NCBI RefSeq assembly: GCF_041260155.1
Contig: NC_091948.1
Span: forward strand, 794,001-858,000
Origin: Ptychodera flava
Taxonomy: Eukaryota > Hemichordata > Enteropneusta > Ptychoderidae
Direction of reading: 5' to 3'
Length of the DNA: 64,000 bases
A program made the translations under genes and the position numbers. Of the stretch, positions 11,291-24,013 are shown in pieces; position 1 is the stretch's first letter; every line of letters starts with the position of its first letter. The notes under the pieces were generated by a model. It was given only the letters and a program-made list of their open reading frames with translations, had not been told where the DNA came from and ran no database searches.

Positions 11291-13055
11291 AATTAACTTT
11301 TTTGTATAGCTCAGCGCTTCACAACCAGTCAGTTGAAAAGCGCCCTCGCCAACTTCATGGACTTGTATTCTCACCTTTCGTTTACTGCCTTGAAATGGGA
11401 TTGATTCTCCCCTTTTTTCTCGACAAGAAACCTAGTTTTGTAGCTTTCTAAGCAGACTTAACAACGTTACTGAACTGACTTTAAGCTTAAAAACATTATG
11501 CATTGTAAACCTGAAATATCAACACTGAATAATTTTGTCCGCGGACTCGAACGTCCGATTGAAACTTTGGCTAGCAATGCTACACGGGTTATTTAAGCGC
11601 AACGATGGATGTTAATTATATGCGTTGATTTAATTGGAAATATTTTAATATTTACAGTAATTGCGGAATTGCTAAAGAAGACATGCCACCGTATATCTTG
11701 ATAAACTCTTTGACTTTGCTTTGTACTCAGTTGCTAGTGTGTAGTTTAAATTTGAGCGTGTCGCTTGCTCTTTCACCTTTCAGATGTCTTTTGCATAATG
11801 AACGCCATTACATTGGTCCAAGTTTTTCCTAGATTGCAGCTTGAAACACATCGATTTTGGTAATGTAAATATTTTGAGAAACCCGCAAATTTGTGTGCGA
11901 TGTGTGATAGCGAATATGTAAGTGCGAGTGCTCAATGAACTCTACAGCAGTGTGGAGTAGTCGCCGTCACAAAATTGTAACAACAACAAAATTGTAACAA
12001 CGTAGCTCGGTTATTGAACCATTTTTTTTAAATTTTTTTTTATTTTTTTATTTTTTATTTTATTTTATTTTTTTTGAGAGAGAGAGGGGGGATAAGGCAA
12101 AGTGGTTCTATTGCTTCTCTGCTAGGTGACTTGTTGCTGTATGTTGCGAGTTTGAACCCGATTGAAAACACCGTATTATCACAAGAATGAGATCCAGTTA
12201 AATCGTCAAAAATGCTACTTAAAGGTAAGGGTTGTAGGAACTCTGCTCTGAGGTTTCCAGGGACCCCTACGACCGATGTAAACTATGTATCTCTGGTACG
12301 TTGGCGATTGATGAAAGTAAAAACATGTTTGTTAACCATAAAAATCTTAAAATTTAAATGTTGTAGCTATATTGACGTGATGTATCTAGATATCATGCAT
12401 ACAATACGTTGTTTGTAAACAAGAAAGTTGCACATGCGCAGTTCCGACGACTCCCTCCCTTTATGCTAAGCTCCCAGGAGAAAGGTCTTCTCAAAGCTTT
12501 CATGAATATCGCATTCTCCATACAATGGTGATGTAATAGAACGTACACAGCAAGTTTTTGTAATATACCTTTATTGCATGAATTAATACTTGAAATCATG
12601 GTGATAAAGTCACAGACATGACAGAAACTATACAACTACAAATTTACAAAGCAAGCCATCGCACATCTAGACTAATTATATGTAATGAGAATTTTAATCC
12701 GTATTGAATATGTTCTGTCTAAACTCTTCGTTTCTTAAGCTTTCATCATTTGTAAATGATTTAAATCATAAATTGTGTGCAGGGTTATACTCGGCATTTA
12801 GTTTCATGCTCTCCGTTGCATTAGTCCAATCCCCATCCTCTGAATTCGTTGTAAGTCAGTGGTGTTCTAAACAAATAAATATCTTGGACACACCTCTTGG
12901 TACCTGACTCGATGTAACTTATTTACATCTAAAGGGACACAGTCGCTCTTTTTGGAACTTTTTTCATGATTTGTATCGAAAAAGTAGTTTGTATGTTGGA
13001 CTTCTTGAAACATGCTGAAATACTGGTCAACTGTGCACGACCTCAACTCTACTTA
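11291..13055. other. gene-free stretch
   Basis: No supported exon. It holds a T-rich low-complexity tract at 12027-12074 followed by a short GA run, and a weak tRNA-like SINE remnant (12085-12160). Short reading frames here look random. Confidence 0.5.
12085..12160 (+). repeat. possible tRNA-derived SINE remnant
   Basis: GCGAGTTTGAACCCG near 12140 resembles a tRNA-type B box (GAGTTCGAACCC) with one change. About 40 bases upstream TGGTTCTATTGC could be a decayed A box. No cloverleaf or clear 3' tail can be assigned, so this is weak. Confidence 0.3.
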
Positions 13056-13269
13056 ACACGATTGGAACAAATTTGGAATGATTGGATTTCCATATTTTTC
13101 AAAAATTTCTCAAAAGTGTTTTTTGCCATATAGCTGAATGTTGCAAAATAACAAATTACTTATTGAAAACAAATGTGTAAATTAAAAAGAAACACAGATG
13201 AGCTTGCATTTGCAGGTTAAAATGACATTAATTTACCATCCAATTATCCCAAATTAGTTCCAATCTTGT
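13056..13269. mobile_element. 214-bp MITE, copy 1
   Basis: Imperfect terminal inverted repeats of about 32 bp (consensus start ACACGATTGGAACTAATTTG) end in TA on both sides (13054-13055 and 13270-13271), fitting a TA target-site duplication as in Tc1/mariner-type elements. A second copy lies at 54769-54980 in the opposite orientation. No coding capacity. Confidence 0.85.
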
Positions 13270-14506
13270 TACTTGCAGTTGGACAAGATTAAAACATTTA
13301 GTGAAACATTTTACGTTCAGTACCAAGACATCAAGTTCAAAAATTCAAGTGAACAACTCTCACCATGCAAGGCTGAACATACACTGTTACATAAAGTTTG
13401 GACCTCATGCAATCTTTTGTAATGAGATCTTCTTTGGCAGTGGCCTTCTTATACCGATGGATAAAGATAGGAGCTTTCCCTTGCATTATGGCAATGTTTA
13501 GCAAGTTGGAATAGGAAAAATGCATTTAGTCTAGAGGTAACAAACTAGTCTGTTTTCATACAGCAAAAGGGTTGTTTTTTTACTCTTTTGCAGTTATGAA
13601 CCGTAATCATTTTGTACACTGAGTAATTTTATGTAAGAATTCCATGTTTTCTTGATATCACAACAAGGTAATTTGACTGACTTTGTCCCTTTATCTTTAA
13701 ACTCTGACGCACCTGTTCAGTTAAATTATTAGCGTTTACCCGTGCAGTCCCTACAAACACCATAACTTTAAACCGAAGAGAAACATTGGAGGTCGCCGTG
13801 TAAATGTTTACAATCAAGGATCATTTAAAACTGCATACCATCACAAAGACAAATCTTTGAAATTCGTGGAACTAAGACCATAAACACTTTCATTTTAACT
13901 TTTTCAAAATCACTCCATACAAGCTTTTTTGCAGCAAAACCATTCGAACCATTCCTCATGTTTTTCCGAAAATTTGTCCGCTCTGTGAATATCCAAGTGT
14001 TATAGGGATGGACCATCTGATGTGTGGAGTGGTGGTCAGGATGCTGATATGCAGGTTTTTCACGCTCAAAAATTTGGCAGATTATTTTTGTTGGTTTAAT
14101 TTTGCAAGACATGCATATAGTTTTTTTGCAAAGTGTACAAAAGTTTTCAGCAAATCTCCATAGAATTTATTTCCCAAAAATCAGCATAGCTGCGATTTTT
14201 TGTGGCAATATTCGAACAAAACATTGTTTTCTGTTTGTGACCGCCCCAAAGGTTTAATGGCCCATCCCTTACTACCGTATAATACTATCTCTGATCAGGA
14301 CAAATATCAAAATATCCCAAAATAGCTCACCATGATATCAAAACACATCGTTCTTCTCTTTCTATTGTCGTGTAAATTTTTTATACCAGAATAAGCGCTT
14401 CAAAAATTTAAAAATAAAATTTGTGACTGATTTTGACATACATTATCATTACATGCATGGCTTTCGCTAAAGTTGCTCAAGAAACGTCGACAATAGAGGG
14501 CGTAGC
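13270..14506. other. gene-free stretch downstream of Ly6-A
   Basis: No exon recognised. A minus-strand AATAAA at 14171-14166 could end the Ly6-A transcript, giving a 3' UTR of about 340 bases. Confidence 0.45.
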
Positions 14507-16575
14507 CTAGAAATCAGCATTGTCATTGCAATAGTTACTGCCACTGCAGCAAGTGAGACACTTTCCAATGTATGGGCAGCCGGCTGATGACTTGCATTCT
14601 TCAGTGCAACCGCGTTCAATGTTGGCTATTTTACCGAACACCTTCACGACAGAAACCTGGTGAAAATAGTATAGAAAAGATCGCATTAGTTCGATATTAT
14701 ACAAATACCGATAAAAGCATACTGATACCATAGCTTCTGCTGTTTGTTTAGTTTGTCAATTTTTCATTTGCTTCTTCGTTTGTCCGGTTGCTTTAGATAC
14801 AGTCAGTGCCAGTACTAACTATACAGGATGTGTGTTGGGTGTTGATTAACATCAGAATTGGCTTACGTTCGTTCTTTTTTTATATGGCTGACTATAAAGA
14901 GTGTAGACCGATAGTTTCACATTGAAAATAATTCGGGGCCATGCGCAAGACAATATGTACTATAATATTTCCATTCTCCTGAAAACCAACGAAGTAATCA
15001 TTATAGGGGTCTTCCTTGTGTTAATGATCACTCTTATCCTCTGTATAGAATTAATGTCAATAAGTAATGTAATTAGTTACGGTTTGCAGTGCATCTAAAG
15101 TCCTTCGGCAAATACAACTCATAGAATAATTAACTCTGCTCTCGAGAATTTTTTTTTTTTTTTATTTTTCTTGTTGCGCAAGTCTCGGGTTGTTGTAGTA
15201 TCCTCATCGCTCCGTTGGGCAATTGGTACTGGGTACCTCATCCTGTACTTGGGAAATGCATGTTGGATGATGGACTGAATAAAATAAAATATCAATTTCA
15301 CGCTGAATTGGATGCGTACCGTACCGCAATATCCGCTCGTAAGATGTGAATTTTACACAAAAGGGCGTCATAGTAGTTTTTGTGTACTTTGAGTAAAATG
15401 TTCAACTTACGTAGCAGCTGGTCGAACAGGTGATTTCTCCAATGTCGGGAGAGTCGGCTTTTGGATTTGTAACACAATCGCTACTTCCGGTGAATGTGTC
15501 ACTGCACATTATACACTTGAACGAGGACTTCGCGCTGTCAATCTCGACGTCCATTGCAACAGCTCCTGCAATTTAGATGACCACATGTCATTTACAAGCT
15601 TTATTAATTGTTTCTTTCCTCAGATTTCTGGACATACATGCGCACTAAAAGGGGAAAAACAGCAATAAGTAAGATTGTTGATACATTGGAATGAAACAAC
15701 GGGACTGCTTTATGCAATCATGGAAACAGATGACGCAGTAATTGCTTTGATTTACATTTCACTAATCATTTCTGATGTTTTTTAGAGCAGATTCACTGAA
15801 AAACAACGACAAGACAGAGAAATTTTCAGACATGTGGTTTTAAGACAGTCCATGAATTACACAATTTACCAATCATACATAAATTCATCTTTCTAAGGTC
15901 AATGTTATGCTTCGATCGTGTAACAAAAGATTTACAGCTGATGCCGATAAGTTGAAAGAAGTTCTCCGCACAAACGCTCTCATGAAATTCGAAATCCTGT
16001 CCTGAGACGATAAAACACGATTGATTAATATGGAGGTTAGCTTTTCTGATCAACAAAGGACACGTCACTCAGGGTTAATAACTATCAATGGTGATCAATT
16101 GCCAATGCAATGTTACGATGATAACATTGTTTACAAATGAATTCTAGTCCGGACTTGAATACAATTTTCAACAATAACAATGTAGATTATACTCATGTAA
16201 GTTGTGTTGATATGCTAAATACTTGGCATTAAATTACAGCTTAGGGATTCAATGCAGAAAGTATAGTGACACCACAAAACAAAAATTCTGAAGTAATAGC
16301 CAAAAGATACAGCTTTTGGAGCTTTAATTTTGAAAAGACTGCATAAATTTTCATTTACTGAAACATACGATGAAATGAAAAATCTTACCTCGTCAAATTA
16401 AATATTTAACGGTCAAGACGGCTGAATTGTGCCAAAGTTTAAATTTGAAGAGGGAGAGAAAGAGATGGAGATAAAGTGACTCTTTGGTAAGACTGACATC
16501 TTCAACGAAGTCAATTGGTAAATGTCACCTACCTGTCACCACTAAGCACACCAGAAACAGATATGTGTAAGACAT
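14507..16575 (-). CDS. Ly6/uPAR-like three-finger protein A (secreted type)
   Basis: Three coding exons on the minus strand: 16575-16533, 15565-15411 and 14656-14507, with GT-AG introns in phase 1 and phase 0; 115 aa in all. Residues 1-18 (MSYTYLFLVCLVVTGAVA) are a signal peptide. The mature part has twelve cysteines starting KCIMC and ending KCLTCC then YCND, matching the CC-x4-CN ending of Ly6/uPAR three-finger domains. There is no hydrophobic tail after the last Cys-Asn, so it is predicted secreted rather than GPI-anchored. The cysteine order and both intron positions match the two plus-strand genes at 24.0 and 35.1 kb. Function cannot be told; family members bind receptors, channels or other membrane proteins. 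The splice joins give one open frame, but they were placed by eye. Confidence 0.88.
16127..16325. repeat. ~200-bp dispersed repeat, copy 1 (Ly6-A intron 1)
   Basis: This stretch closely matches 32937-33139 in the same orientation, with few mismatches (both start TTTACAAATGAATTCTAGTC). It lies inside intron 1 of Ly6-A (15566-16532). A more diverged relative may lie at 54030-54110. No terminal repeats or coding sequence; unknown family. Confidence 0.85.
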
Positions 16576-19500
16576 TCTGATTCAAGGACTGGGTATCCAA
16601 ACTGACTGCTGTAAATGAAGGGAGAGTATAAAATATACGGCAGGGTTGATATAAGTACTAAAGTACTAAAGAATGCATGATTTATTGGGTCAAACTAAGC
16701 CATGGAATAATAAACAGCCCGTGTGTTGATTGCTTTGTGTTGGTCTTTAGTAGTACCAGTCCCTGCACACACTGTGGAGGGGCTGTGGTAGTACCAAACT
16801 CGAAACTCCACGGCCTTCAAGGATGGCCGTGTCTACATATTTACGATCACACATCTCGATCCTGACAAATGTGATTGCTCATTTTCGCAACCTGTCAAAT
16901 ACAATATCGGTATTCAAAACAATAGGGCTAGAAAGATGACCAAAATGAAAAAGAGGAAGGCCCGGATAAAAATAGAAAGACGGGAGAAAGAAGCGGCAAG
17001 GAGCGAGGGAGGGAAAACAGGTAGTTTCAACTGCCAACAAAGTTCCAAATGCCTGTCATTATTATGCCTTTGTAATGGTACAACATTAGTACGCTTCGCA
17101 CATGAAATTTAGTAAGATGACCCACTAAAGACCATGAAATATAATGCAACATAGTGTATCCAAACTTATCAAAAACTATACATTACCTGTGGAATCTTTT
17201 AGAGTGATAGTCACCGTCGGAAGCAAGCCCCCTCAAAAGCGCCCTAGGATGTGGAGTCTGGAAGGACTGCGAGTGGTACCGAAATATCGGCTATGTGACG
17301 TCATCGCAAATAACTGACTGGTATTAATGGTAATGCTGGTATCATATTCAAGTGATGGCCAAGCTGTGGCACGAGCTAGACACCATATGGTGGGCCTGAA
17401 TATCCGATATGTCAACCGGTAAGCAAGCAAAATAGCTGCTGGTTTATTATAACAACTAAGACGATATGTCTCTATGGATGACATATCCGTGAAAAGCGTT
17501 TTTTAAGAGAATACAAGCTGAGTAACTGAAAGAAGTAGACCAAGTTTGCAGCTAGATTCCAGGCTGTAAAGTCTTCGTCCCAAGTCCGTACAAATATTAA
17601 TTGACGGTCCGTCGCCATAAAGCTAAAAAAATGTATGTTCACTTTGTATTACATTACTTATGAATGTTTTTTTTATTTGTCTTTCGTATCGCCTCGTCGT
17701 CATTTATTTGTTTTGTCTGCATGTAACTTGTTTAACGTGGTTTTCATATTTATTTATTTATACATCAAAACCTCTGAGAGGAAAGCGATGGTGGAACAAG
17801 ATTAGTGAAATTGTTATGGCTTTTCATCAGATAGATCTCGCTGGCAATGTTTGATCGTAGTCGAAATTCTGCTCAGTAACACTACTACATGAGGGAAAAG
17901 GCACGAAAATACAGACGTATGTGCTAAGATAAGTGTGGGCCCTGAACCCAACCCTCCCTGAAGTTGGGATTAACAGCTAAAAAATGACAATCTGGCGTTC
18001 AGTAACCATAGTTACATGAAAGAGTTCCACAGTGACTTTACGTTCGGGTTACACCCACTGTGCACTCAACCAATTTGGGTTTAGGTGCACCCTGGACAGC
18101 AGGGACACTCACTTTAATTAATATGGGTTTAGGTGTACCCTCAGGCTGGACAGTGGGAGCACCCACTCCACTTTGGGTTTCGGTGCACCCTGGACGGTTC
18201 GAATCACAAAACACATCTTTTACAATTTTCCGTGAAATCGGGGGTCTAAAGTCTTCATTTTGGTTCAAATACTGACGTAATAACTCTACATTTACAACAA
18301 AAATGATAGGTCAAGATTGTGCATAAAAAACGGAGGTTAATAGACTGGTAATGTCCTATTCAAAATACAGTATGTTTCCATGACAAACTTCAAAATCATG
18401 GGCGCATGGGGATGTAAAACAAATAATTTAATAACTTTGGCCTTAGTTTAGTGTACTGGATTGGAGACCGAATGCGAAGTATGCGTTATCATTCCTACAA
18501 ACAATTTTAAATGACATTTTCGATATTTGATATGGAATAATTACTGCAACTTTCCGAGCTAGGGTTAAGATTATACAATAGGAAAGTAGAAAATCACTCT
18601 TGTGAACTTTGATATGATTGTCCTCCAAAGGAAAGCCCTTGCACTGGAGCAAAACGTGACGGAAACCAGGATAACATGAAATAACACTAATAATGGTGAA
18701 GCGGTGACAGCTTTGAAAATTACTCTCACTGATCCACTTTTAAGCACTACCCATTTTTACTATTTGTTTTCTCTTTAGTTTGAATGTAACATTTTTTCCC
18801 CTACATTATGTAATCATATTTGCTTAAATGGATATTATAGTGTAAATTGCCAGCACATTTACAGCTTTCTTTCGAAATTTTAAATGCATGATAAATTGCA
18901 TCACAGTCGCTCCACCCACGGAGGGACTGATTGCATCAAGACATAGTTGAAACTCTGCCCTCCCCTGGCAATTTTGTCAGGCTACGGCCATGCAGACACA
19001 ACGTAGGTTATTGGTAAATATTGAGTAACTAAAATCACAGAAAAACGAAATACAGAGGTTGAACTACACGCAAAAATAGCTAGAACAATTTGTGACTCTC
19101 GACAATGATAGGGTGTACTCACAGCACAGAGCTATTCGAAAGTGCACGCTCTTTTCGTCTTGGAATATAAGTAATATCGTACCCTAGCAGAGGAGACTTG
19201 CTTGTAGGCTGCTGCACAGAAGACCACAGAGAGCCCAGTAGCTGTAGAAAGCTCGATGCACGCACATACAACTGGCTGACGTGTTGCAGCAGTTGTAGTG
19301 TCAGTGTCAGGTCCATGTGTGAAAGCTTGGTGGTTCAAACACAGTGTTTGTAACTTTGCCAGGCTGAGCGGGTAAGATTATCCTTCAGCTGGAGTAGCAC
19401 CTAAATCCAGGAACACTGACTTTTATACGTCAAACACCATGTGTACATACAACATATGATGATAGTTGAGAAACAAGGTGCACACACCCTAACATGCAAA

Positions 19501-19880
19501 CGATCTACGGAGTACAATCACCTGTCATCGATATAATATAATTATATAGGAGTACAATATGATCATCGCTGAGTACAACCATCTGTCCTCCATAAATTAA
19601 AAAACTTGACCTCTGGTTTTCAGCAACCATGGCAAAATCAGTATTGTCTACGGCACAGAGAACAGAAATTCCTGACAAAAATCATCTCTTGCCATACACC
19701 AAAGTCTCCTAGTACCACTGAGTGACGTTGTTTTTAGAAAATGCGTCACTTGTTCAAAAAGGATCGATACACTATTATACAGTTCAGGCTATTTTGTCCG
19801 CTTGACCGAATTTTCTTGTAAGATTATGTCGTTTATTTTATTGCAATGTCGACATGGGCAACTCTTTTAACTGAGAGTAC
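16576..19880. other. gene-free stretch between Ly6-A and 20 kb
   Basis: No supported exon. TATAAAA-like sequence near 16628 may belong to the Ly6-A promoter (minus strand), 50 bases before the ATG. A short degenerate tandem repeat occurs at 18049-18200. Reading frames at 17.2-17.5 and 19.1-19.3 kb have no recognisable motifs. Confidence 0.45.
18049..18200. repeat. degenerate minisatellite, about three units
   Basis: The block GGGTTTAGGTGCACCCTGGA recurs three times, at about 18069, 18126 and 18175, spaced 50-57 bases with substitutions. It is a short decayed tandem repeat without evident function. Confidence 0.65.
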
Positions 19881-19889
19881 CCAGAGCTT

Positions 19890-20290
19890 GACTTTGGAAG
19901 AGAACTCCTAGATCGTACAAAAGAAATCCTTACCAGACTGCTGAGGGCGCTGTTCTAACAGCCTTCCGAACAGCTTTCAAAAAAGAACACAATGTTGACT
20001 CAAATGATAATCCAGGCACGACCTTGAATAATTTCTACCCTAGTAACATGTTTACTGAGGCAAAAGAAGAAATTGTATCTCAGGTTAAACGACGATATGA
20101 ACAGACAGAAATGACGTCACTCAAACCACCAAATCAAAGAAGAATACTTGTCAAAGACATGATAAGAAACGGAAACTTCGAACAGATACCAACTTTCAAC
20201 TCATATCAAGTGTTATCAGAAGATGACATTGATGATGATTTTCCCACAGAGTCGTATGATACAGAGAACCAATACTTTGCAACATATTAA
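19890..20290 (+). pseudogene. unrecognised protein-like reading frame
   Basis: An open stretch ends at the TAA 20288-20290 and reads back to about 19895. It contains TAFRTAFKKEHNVDSNDN, EAKEEIVSQVKRRYEQ and an acidic tail (SEDDIDDDFPTES). Composition looks like protein, and another frame just upstream reads EYPELDFGRELLDRTKEIL, as if a frameshift separated two parts of one old gene. I do not recognise the family. It could be a transposon protein fragment or a terminal exon. Confidence 0.3.
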
Positions 20291-20956
20291 CTCAAAAGCT
20301 AATACACCTACGAGATCACCATCAAAGTTGTGTAATAAGCCTGGGAGTAAAGGGGATTAAAATCATGATTCAACTATAGGCTATTTGTATTAAATTTTCG
20401 GGTCTGGTGAGACTTTGTGGTAATGGATGCACCTTGAAGTCATTTTGACTGTTTAACTACACTATTGACATAACGTGGTCACTTTGTTATTCACGATATT
20501 TTTGTACATTTTTGTATATTTTTCGTTTGATTTAGTTATTCACATTATATAGACATGACGATTAATGTTGATGGTAGACATATTTACTATCAAAATTACT
20601 TTTTGTGAATAAATTTTATTTTCATTTCGAAAAAAGCTTTCATAAAGGTTTAAATTTCGACCAATACATCTACGTGACCACATGAAAAACAAACGAATTA
20701 TACTTAACATAGCAATGTTACATTACAATATTATTAACATCTTGCTCTGTACACACATACACACCCAAGGAATCAGACGAAAGCTACGATATTACATCAA
20801 TACAATCGCTGACACATTATTACTTTTTGCAGGATATGTGAGAGCACGGTCCAAAACCGATCTACACATGAATTTTATAAGAAACATTTGAAACAAACGC
20901 CTCCGCACACTCCTCTAACACAACTACCCATGATGCACGATGTTGCTTCTGAAATA

Positions 20957-21216
20957 GACTTGGTTCAAGTCTGTGATTTGTGAATGTTTGAGTGGGGTGA
21001 AAGCAATAAATGGGTTGAACGCTATATAGGGCATTTTCTCCCGGAATCACGCCAGAAACTATCTCTACTGCGCAGTCTCAAACAGCGCGTTCGATCGCCA
21101 AGAAAACCTGGCCTGGGCTGCCAAATTCCAAATAGGTTTGTATGAAATTGAAGAAACACAAGAGAAAGTAGTGCAAATGAATTTATTTTTTTAAATTCAC
21201 CGACTTGAACCAAGTC
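20957..21216. mobile_element. 260-bp MITE-like element
   Basis: Perfect 15-bp inverted repeats GACTTGGTTCAAGTC (20957-20971) and GACTTGAACCAAGTC (21202-21216), each bordered by TA (20955-20956 and 21217-21218). This fits a TA-target non-autonomous element. Each repeat is itself nearly palindromic (GACTTG-GTT-CAAGTC). No second copy was seen in the window. Confidence 0.65.
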
Positions 21217-21399
21217 TACTCCCGAAAGCATAGACCTTCATGAAAAACTGAAAGTACATAACTACAAAAAAGTAGACTTTTATGGTCTCCGTCGCGTGCT
21301 TTCAAGCCTACCTTGGTGTATTTGCGATAGTTTTACTTCAGTGGATGAGTGTGTACACTATTTTTATGATTTTGTTTTTCTGCTATCAATGAGTGTGTT

Positions 21400-22434
21400 C
21401 TAAAAGTTAATATTTGTAGAAAACGGAAATACGTTTCTTGGTTTGACAATGATCTCCTTCGTGAAAAAAGAGACTCAGGATATTTGGCGGCAATATAAAA
21501 GATGACGTAGTAGTGTAGGCGGAGAAGCATTTATGCCACACGGGTCGCCTTCAGCAAAGCCAAACGCACGAAGTATACAGATTACCTGTCTAATATTGAA
21601 TCCCAAATTCACAATAATTCCAAACGCTTTTGGAGTAATGTTCTTTCGAAACATAAAATGTCACTATTCACTATGACTATTGTATTCATGGAAATATTCT
21701 CACTCTGGTAAATACTGTAAATGATCTTGCTTTTTTACTCACTTCTAACAGGAGTTTCAATGCCCGCACCAACGCTGTCAGAAGAGCTATCAAAATGTTA
21801 CAGTTTATAAAGCGTTATGTCTATCAGCGTTTATAAGATTCAACTTTAAAGACTCTGTATATTGATAAACAGTAGGGGGAAGTTCCCCCTCTACTGTCTA
21901 TGGTTTATTACCCTTGTTACAAGCCGTCTAGAGTATGGTAGTGCTATCTGGTCTCCTTGGCAGAAAATACATATTGATAAAATTCATAAGATTTATAACG
22001 GTCAGTATAACTGTCCGTACTTTATTTCCAAGTTTTATTTTAATGTGCCTAGCAGACAGCTACAACACCATGTTACTTTTTGCGTCTGTAGCACTAGAAG
22101 TATGTCGAGAAAGTGCTCTGTTATTCTAAGGTGTACAAGGAATAATAATGACGTCTGCATAGCAAAACCACTCATTCATTTATCCAGTTTAGCTTCAATC
22201 CTTGGTGGACAAGTCTGCAAAGCCTGCTTTTAGCTTTTTCTGTGTTTTTATTTTCTTATCCCTTTAAATGAAAATTGTGGCTTATTTTGTACTTGTCTTG
22301 TTTTGTTTTAGTTTATTTTACTTTACTTTGTTTGGTTTTATCTTATTGTTTAGTTGATTTTCACTTTGCTTGTAAATGTGCCTCTAGTCAGTTGGTTTAC
22401 TGATATAAATAAAATAAAATGAATAAATAAATAA
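21400..22434 (+). mobile_element. internally deleted LINE fragment
   Basis: Plus-strand pieces of a Jockey-superfamily ORF2: the pre-RT linker (RKYVSWFDNDLLREKR, then SNIESQIHNNSKRFWSNV) at about 21420-21690, then directly the post-RT region (NAVRRAIKMLQFIKRYVY near 21770, and SRLEYGSAIWSPW near 21925). The RT core is missing and several stops interrupt the rest. The 3' UTR ends in a tail of AATAAAATAAAATGAATAAA type at 22405-22434. Confidence 0.8.
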
Positions 22435-22436
22435 AC

Positions 22437-22530
22437 ACACTGGAGCCAAGGTAAGAGCTCTTTACTGTGTCCTTGCCGGTAACCCTTGACTGTGTGAGTG
22501 ATGGGGTTCAATTCTGCCCTGCTGTGCCAT
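22437..22530 (+). repeat. possible tRNA-derived SINE remnant
   Basis: Directly after the LINE tail, GATGGGGTTCAATTCTGCCC resembles a tRNA B box (GGTTCRANTCC). AAGGTAAGAGCTC may be an old A-box region. The ends are undefined, so treat as tentative. Confidence 0.3.
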
Positions 22531-24013
22531 AAATAAGCAAAATTAGTAGATTGAACAATTTTTTGAGGACTGCGGTTAATAGAGGGCGCAATTCGTCCTG
22601 AAGTTTGAAAATGCACTGCTAAAAAGGGTCACAATTGTATATTGAATGTTGCATCTTGACACGGGATTTTTACATGATCGAAAATTACTGTCCACAGATG
22701 AGTTCACCCACAAATACAGAACTCTTTGAAATTTCTTATCGAAGGAATTCATAACCTCTGAAGTCATGCCAATATTTGTCGCAAATTTAGTTGTACAACT
22801 TTTCACTTTGTGCGGGACAACACGTTGACTGTCGCTTTACGCATGCGCATATCATCGATGTTTAACTGCATTTGTTTTGACATTTCATACCATCTGTTAG
22901 CAAGTATCCCGACAGTGCATTCGTCGGGTTTAGAGATGGACACCACCGTCCATTATATTCACTGAGTTGACCTTTTAAAGGTCACATCTTTCGCATTCGT
23001 TGTTTCCATACCAATTCATTCCACAGCAATGACTATGTATTTTCCTTTTGGGGATTGTGATTGACCGGAGCGTTTTCAAAGCGGTTCGTTATCAGGTAAG
23101 ACAAATTGGACTGACTATGGGCGTGGATGTACCATGAGATGGGTAATGCCAAGAAAACAGACACAGAAACTTAAGACAAAAACGGTTGAAGGCAGAACAC
23201 TAATCTTGTCGGCCATATTCTTGAACTGAACTCACCTGCCTGTTGTAGATGTTCCGTGTAAAATGTGGCGCGGGGCCATTGTCAAAATTGAAACGGGGTT
23301 TTGAGTACTGATAGTGACATAATATTCCTGTGCTGTGTCTGTCGGTTTGCACTCCCTGAATGCAAACCAACTGTCGAAAGCAAATGGTTGCCAAAATCCT
23401 TCTTGACATCATATTGCAGAGATTGGGTGAAAGATAAGATACACCTAACAATCATACCAAATATGCATTCAATTATGATTCAACCAGTTCGAAATCCCCC
23501 GGGCCCTCCTACCCGCCACCTTGATAATGTATTCTTAGTTTTCTCAATGGCAAACTGTGACGCTTTTCATTAGTTCGTAGGGAAAAGGACAGTACTGTTT
23601 GCAAATCTGTTGTTATACCTTGGCAAGGGTTAAACGCCACCGCAATCCATTGAAAAACCACATGCAGAAACAAACCCTATGCATGCAAGAATGGATGATT
23701 TATATGACATTAAAACGAAGCCAACAATGCTCTATTATCAATCAATATGAACGTTGTGTAGTTGCGATAAAAATCCTCGGTTTTTAGAGCTCACCTCGTC
23801 ATGAACGCGTATCGTCACATGCTGCGCAGTAACAATATGTTTGCAATATTTATTTGAAACGAGCAGCGAAGAAATGATGTGGCGTTATGTCGTTACTCAA
23901 TTTTAGAGACCTTGATACAAGCAAATGTTACAATATTTGACAGAAAATGCCTGTGTGACAGTCACACGTTTTTCTTCCAGGTTAATACAGGATATACATG
24001 CGATATATAGACC
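22531..24013. other. gene-free stretch upstream of Ly6-B
   Basis: No supported exon. Ly6-B promoter or 5' UTR should lie at the right edge; CTTCCAG at 23975-23981 could be a splice acceptor for an upstream noncoding exon. Confidence 0.4.

Noticed and set aside
19119-19338. Two overlapping minus-strand frames with possible donor
   Set aside because: No motif, no acceptor partner; a second frame is open over the same bases, as in random sequence.
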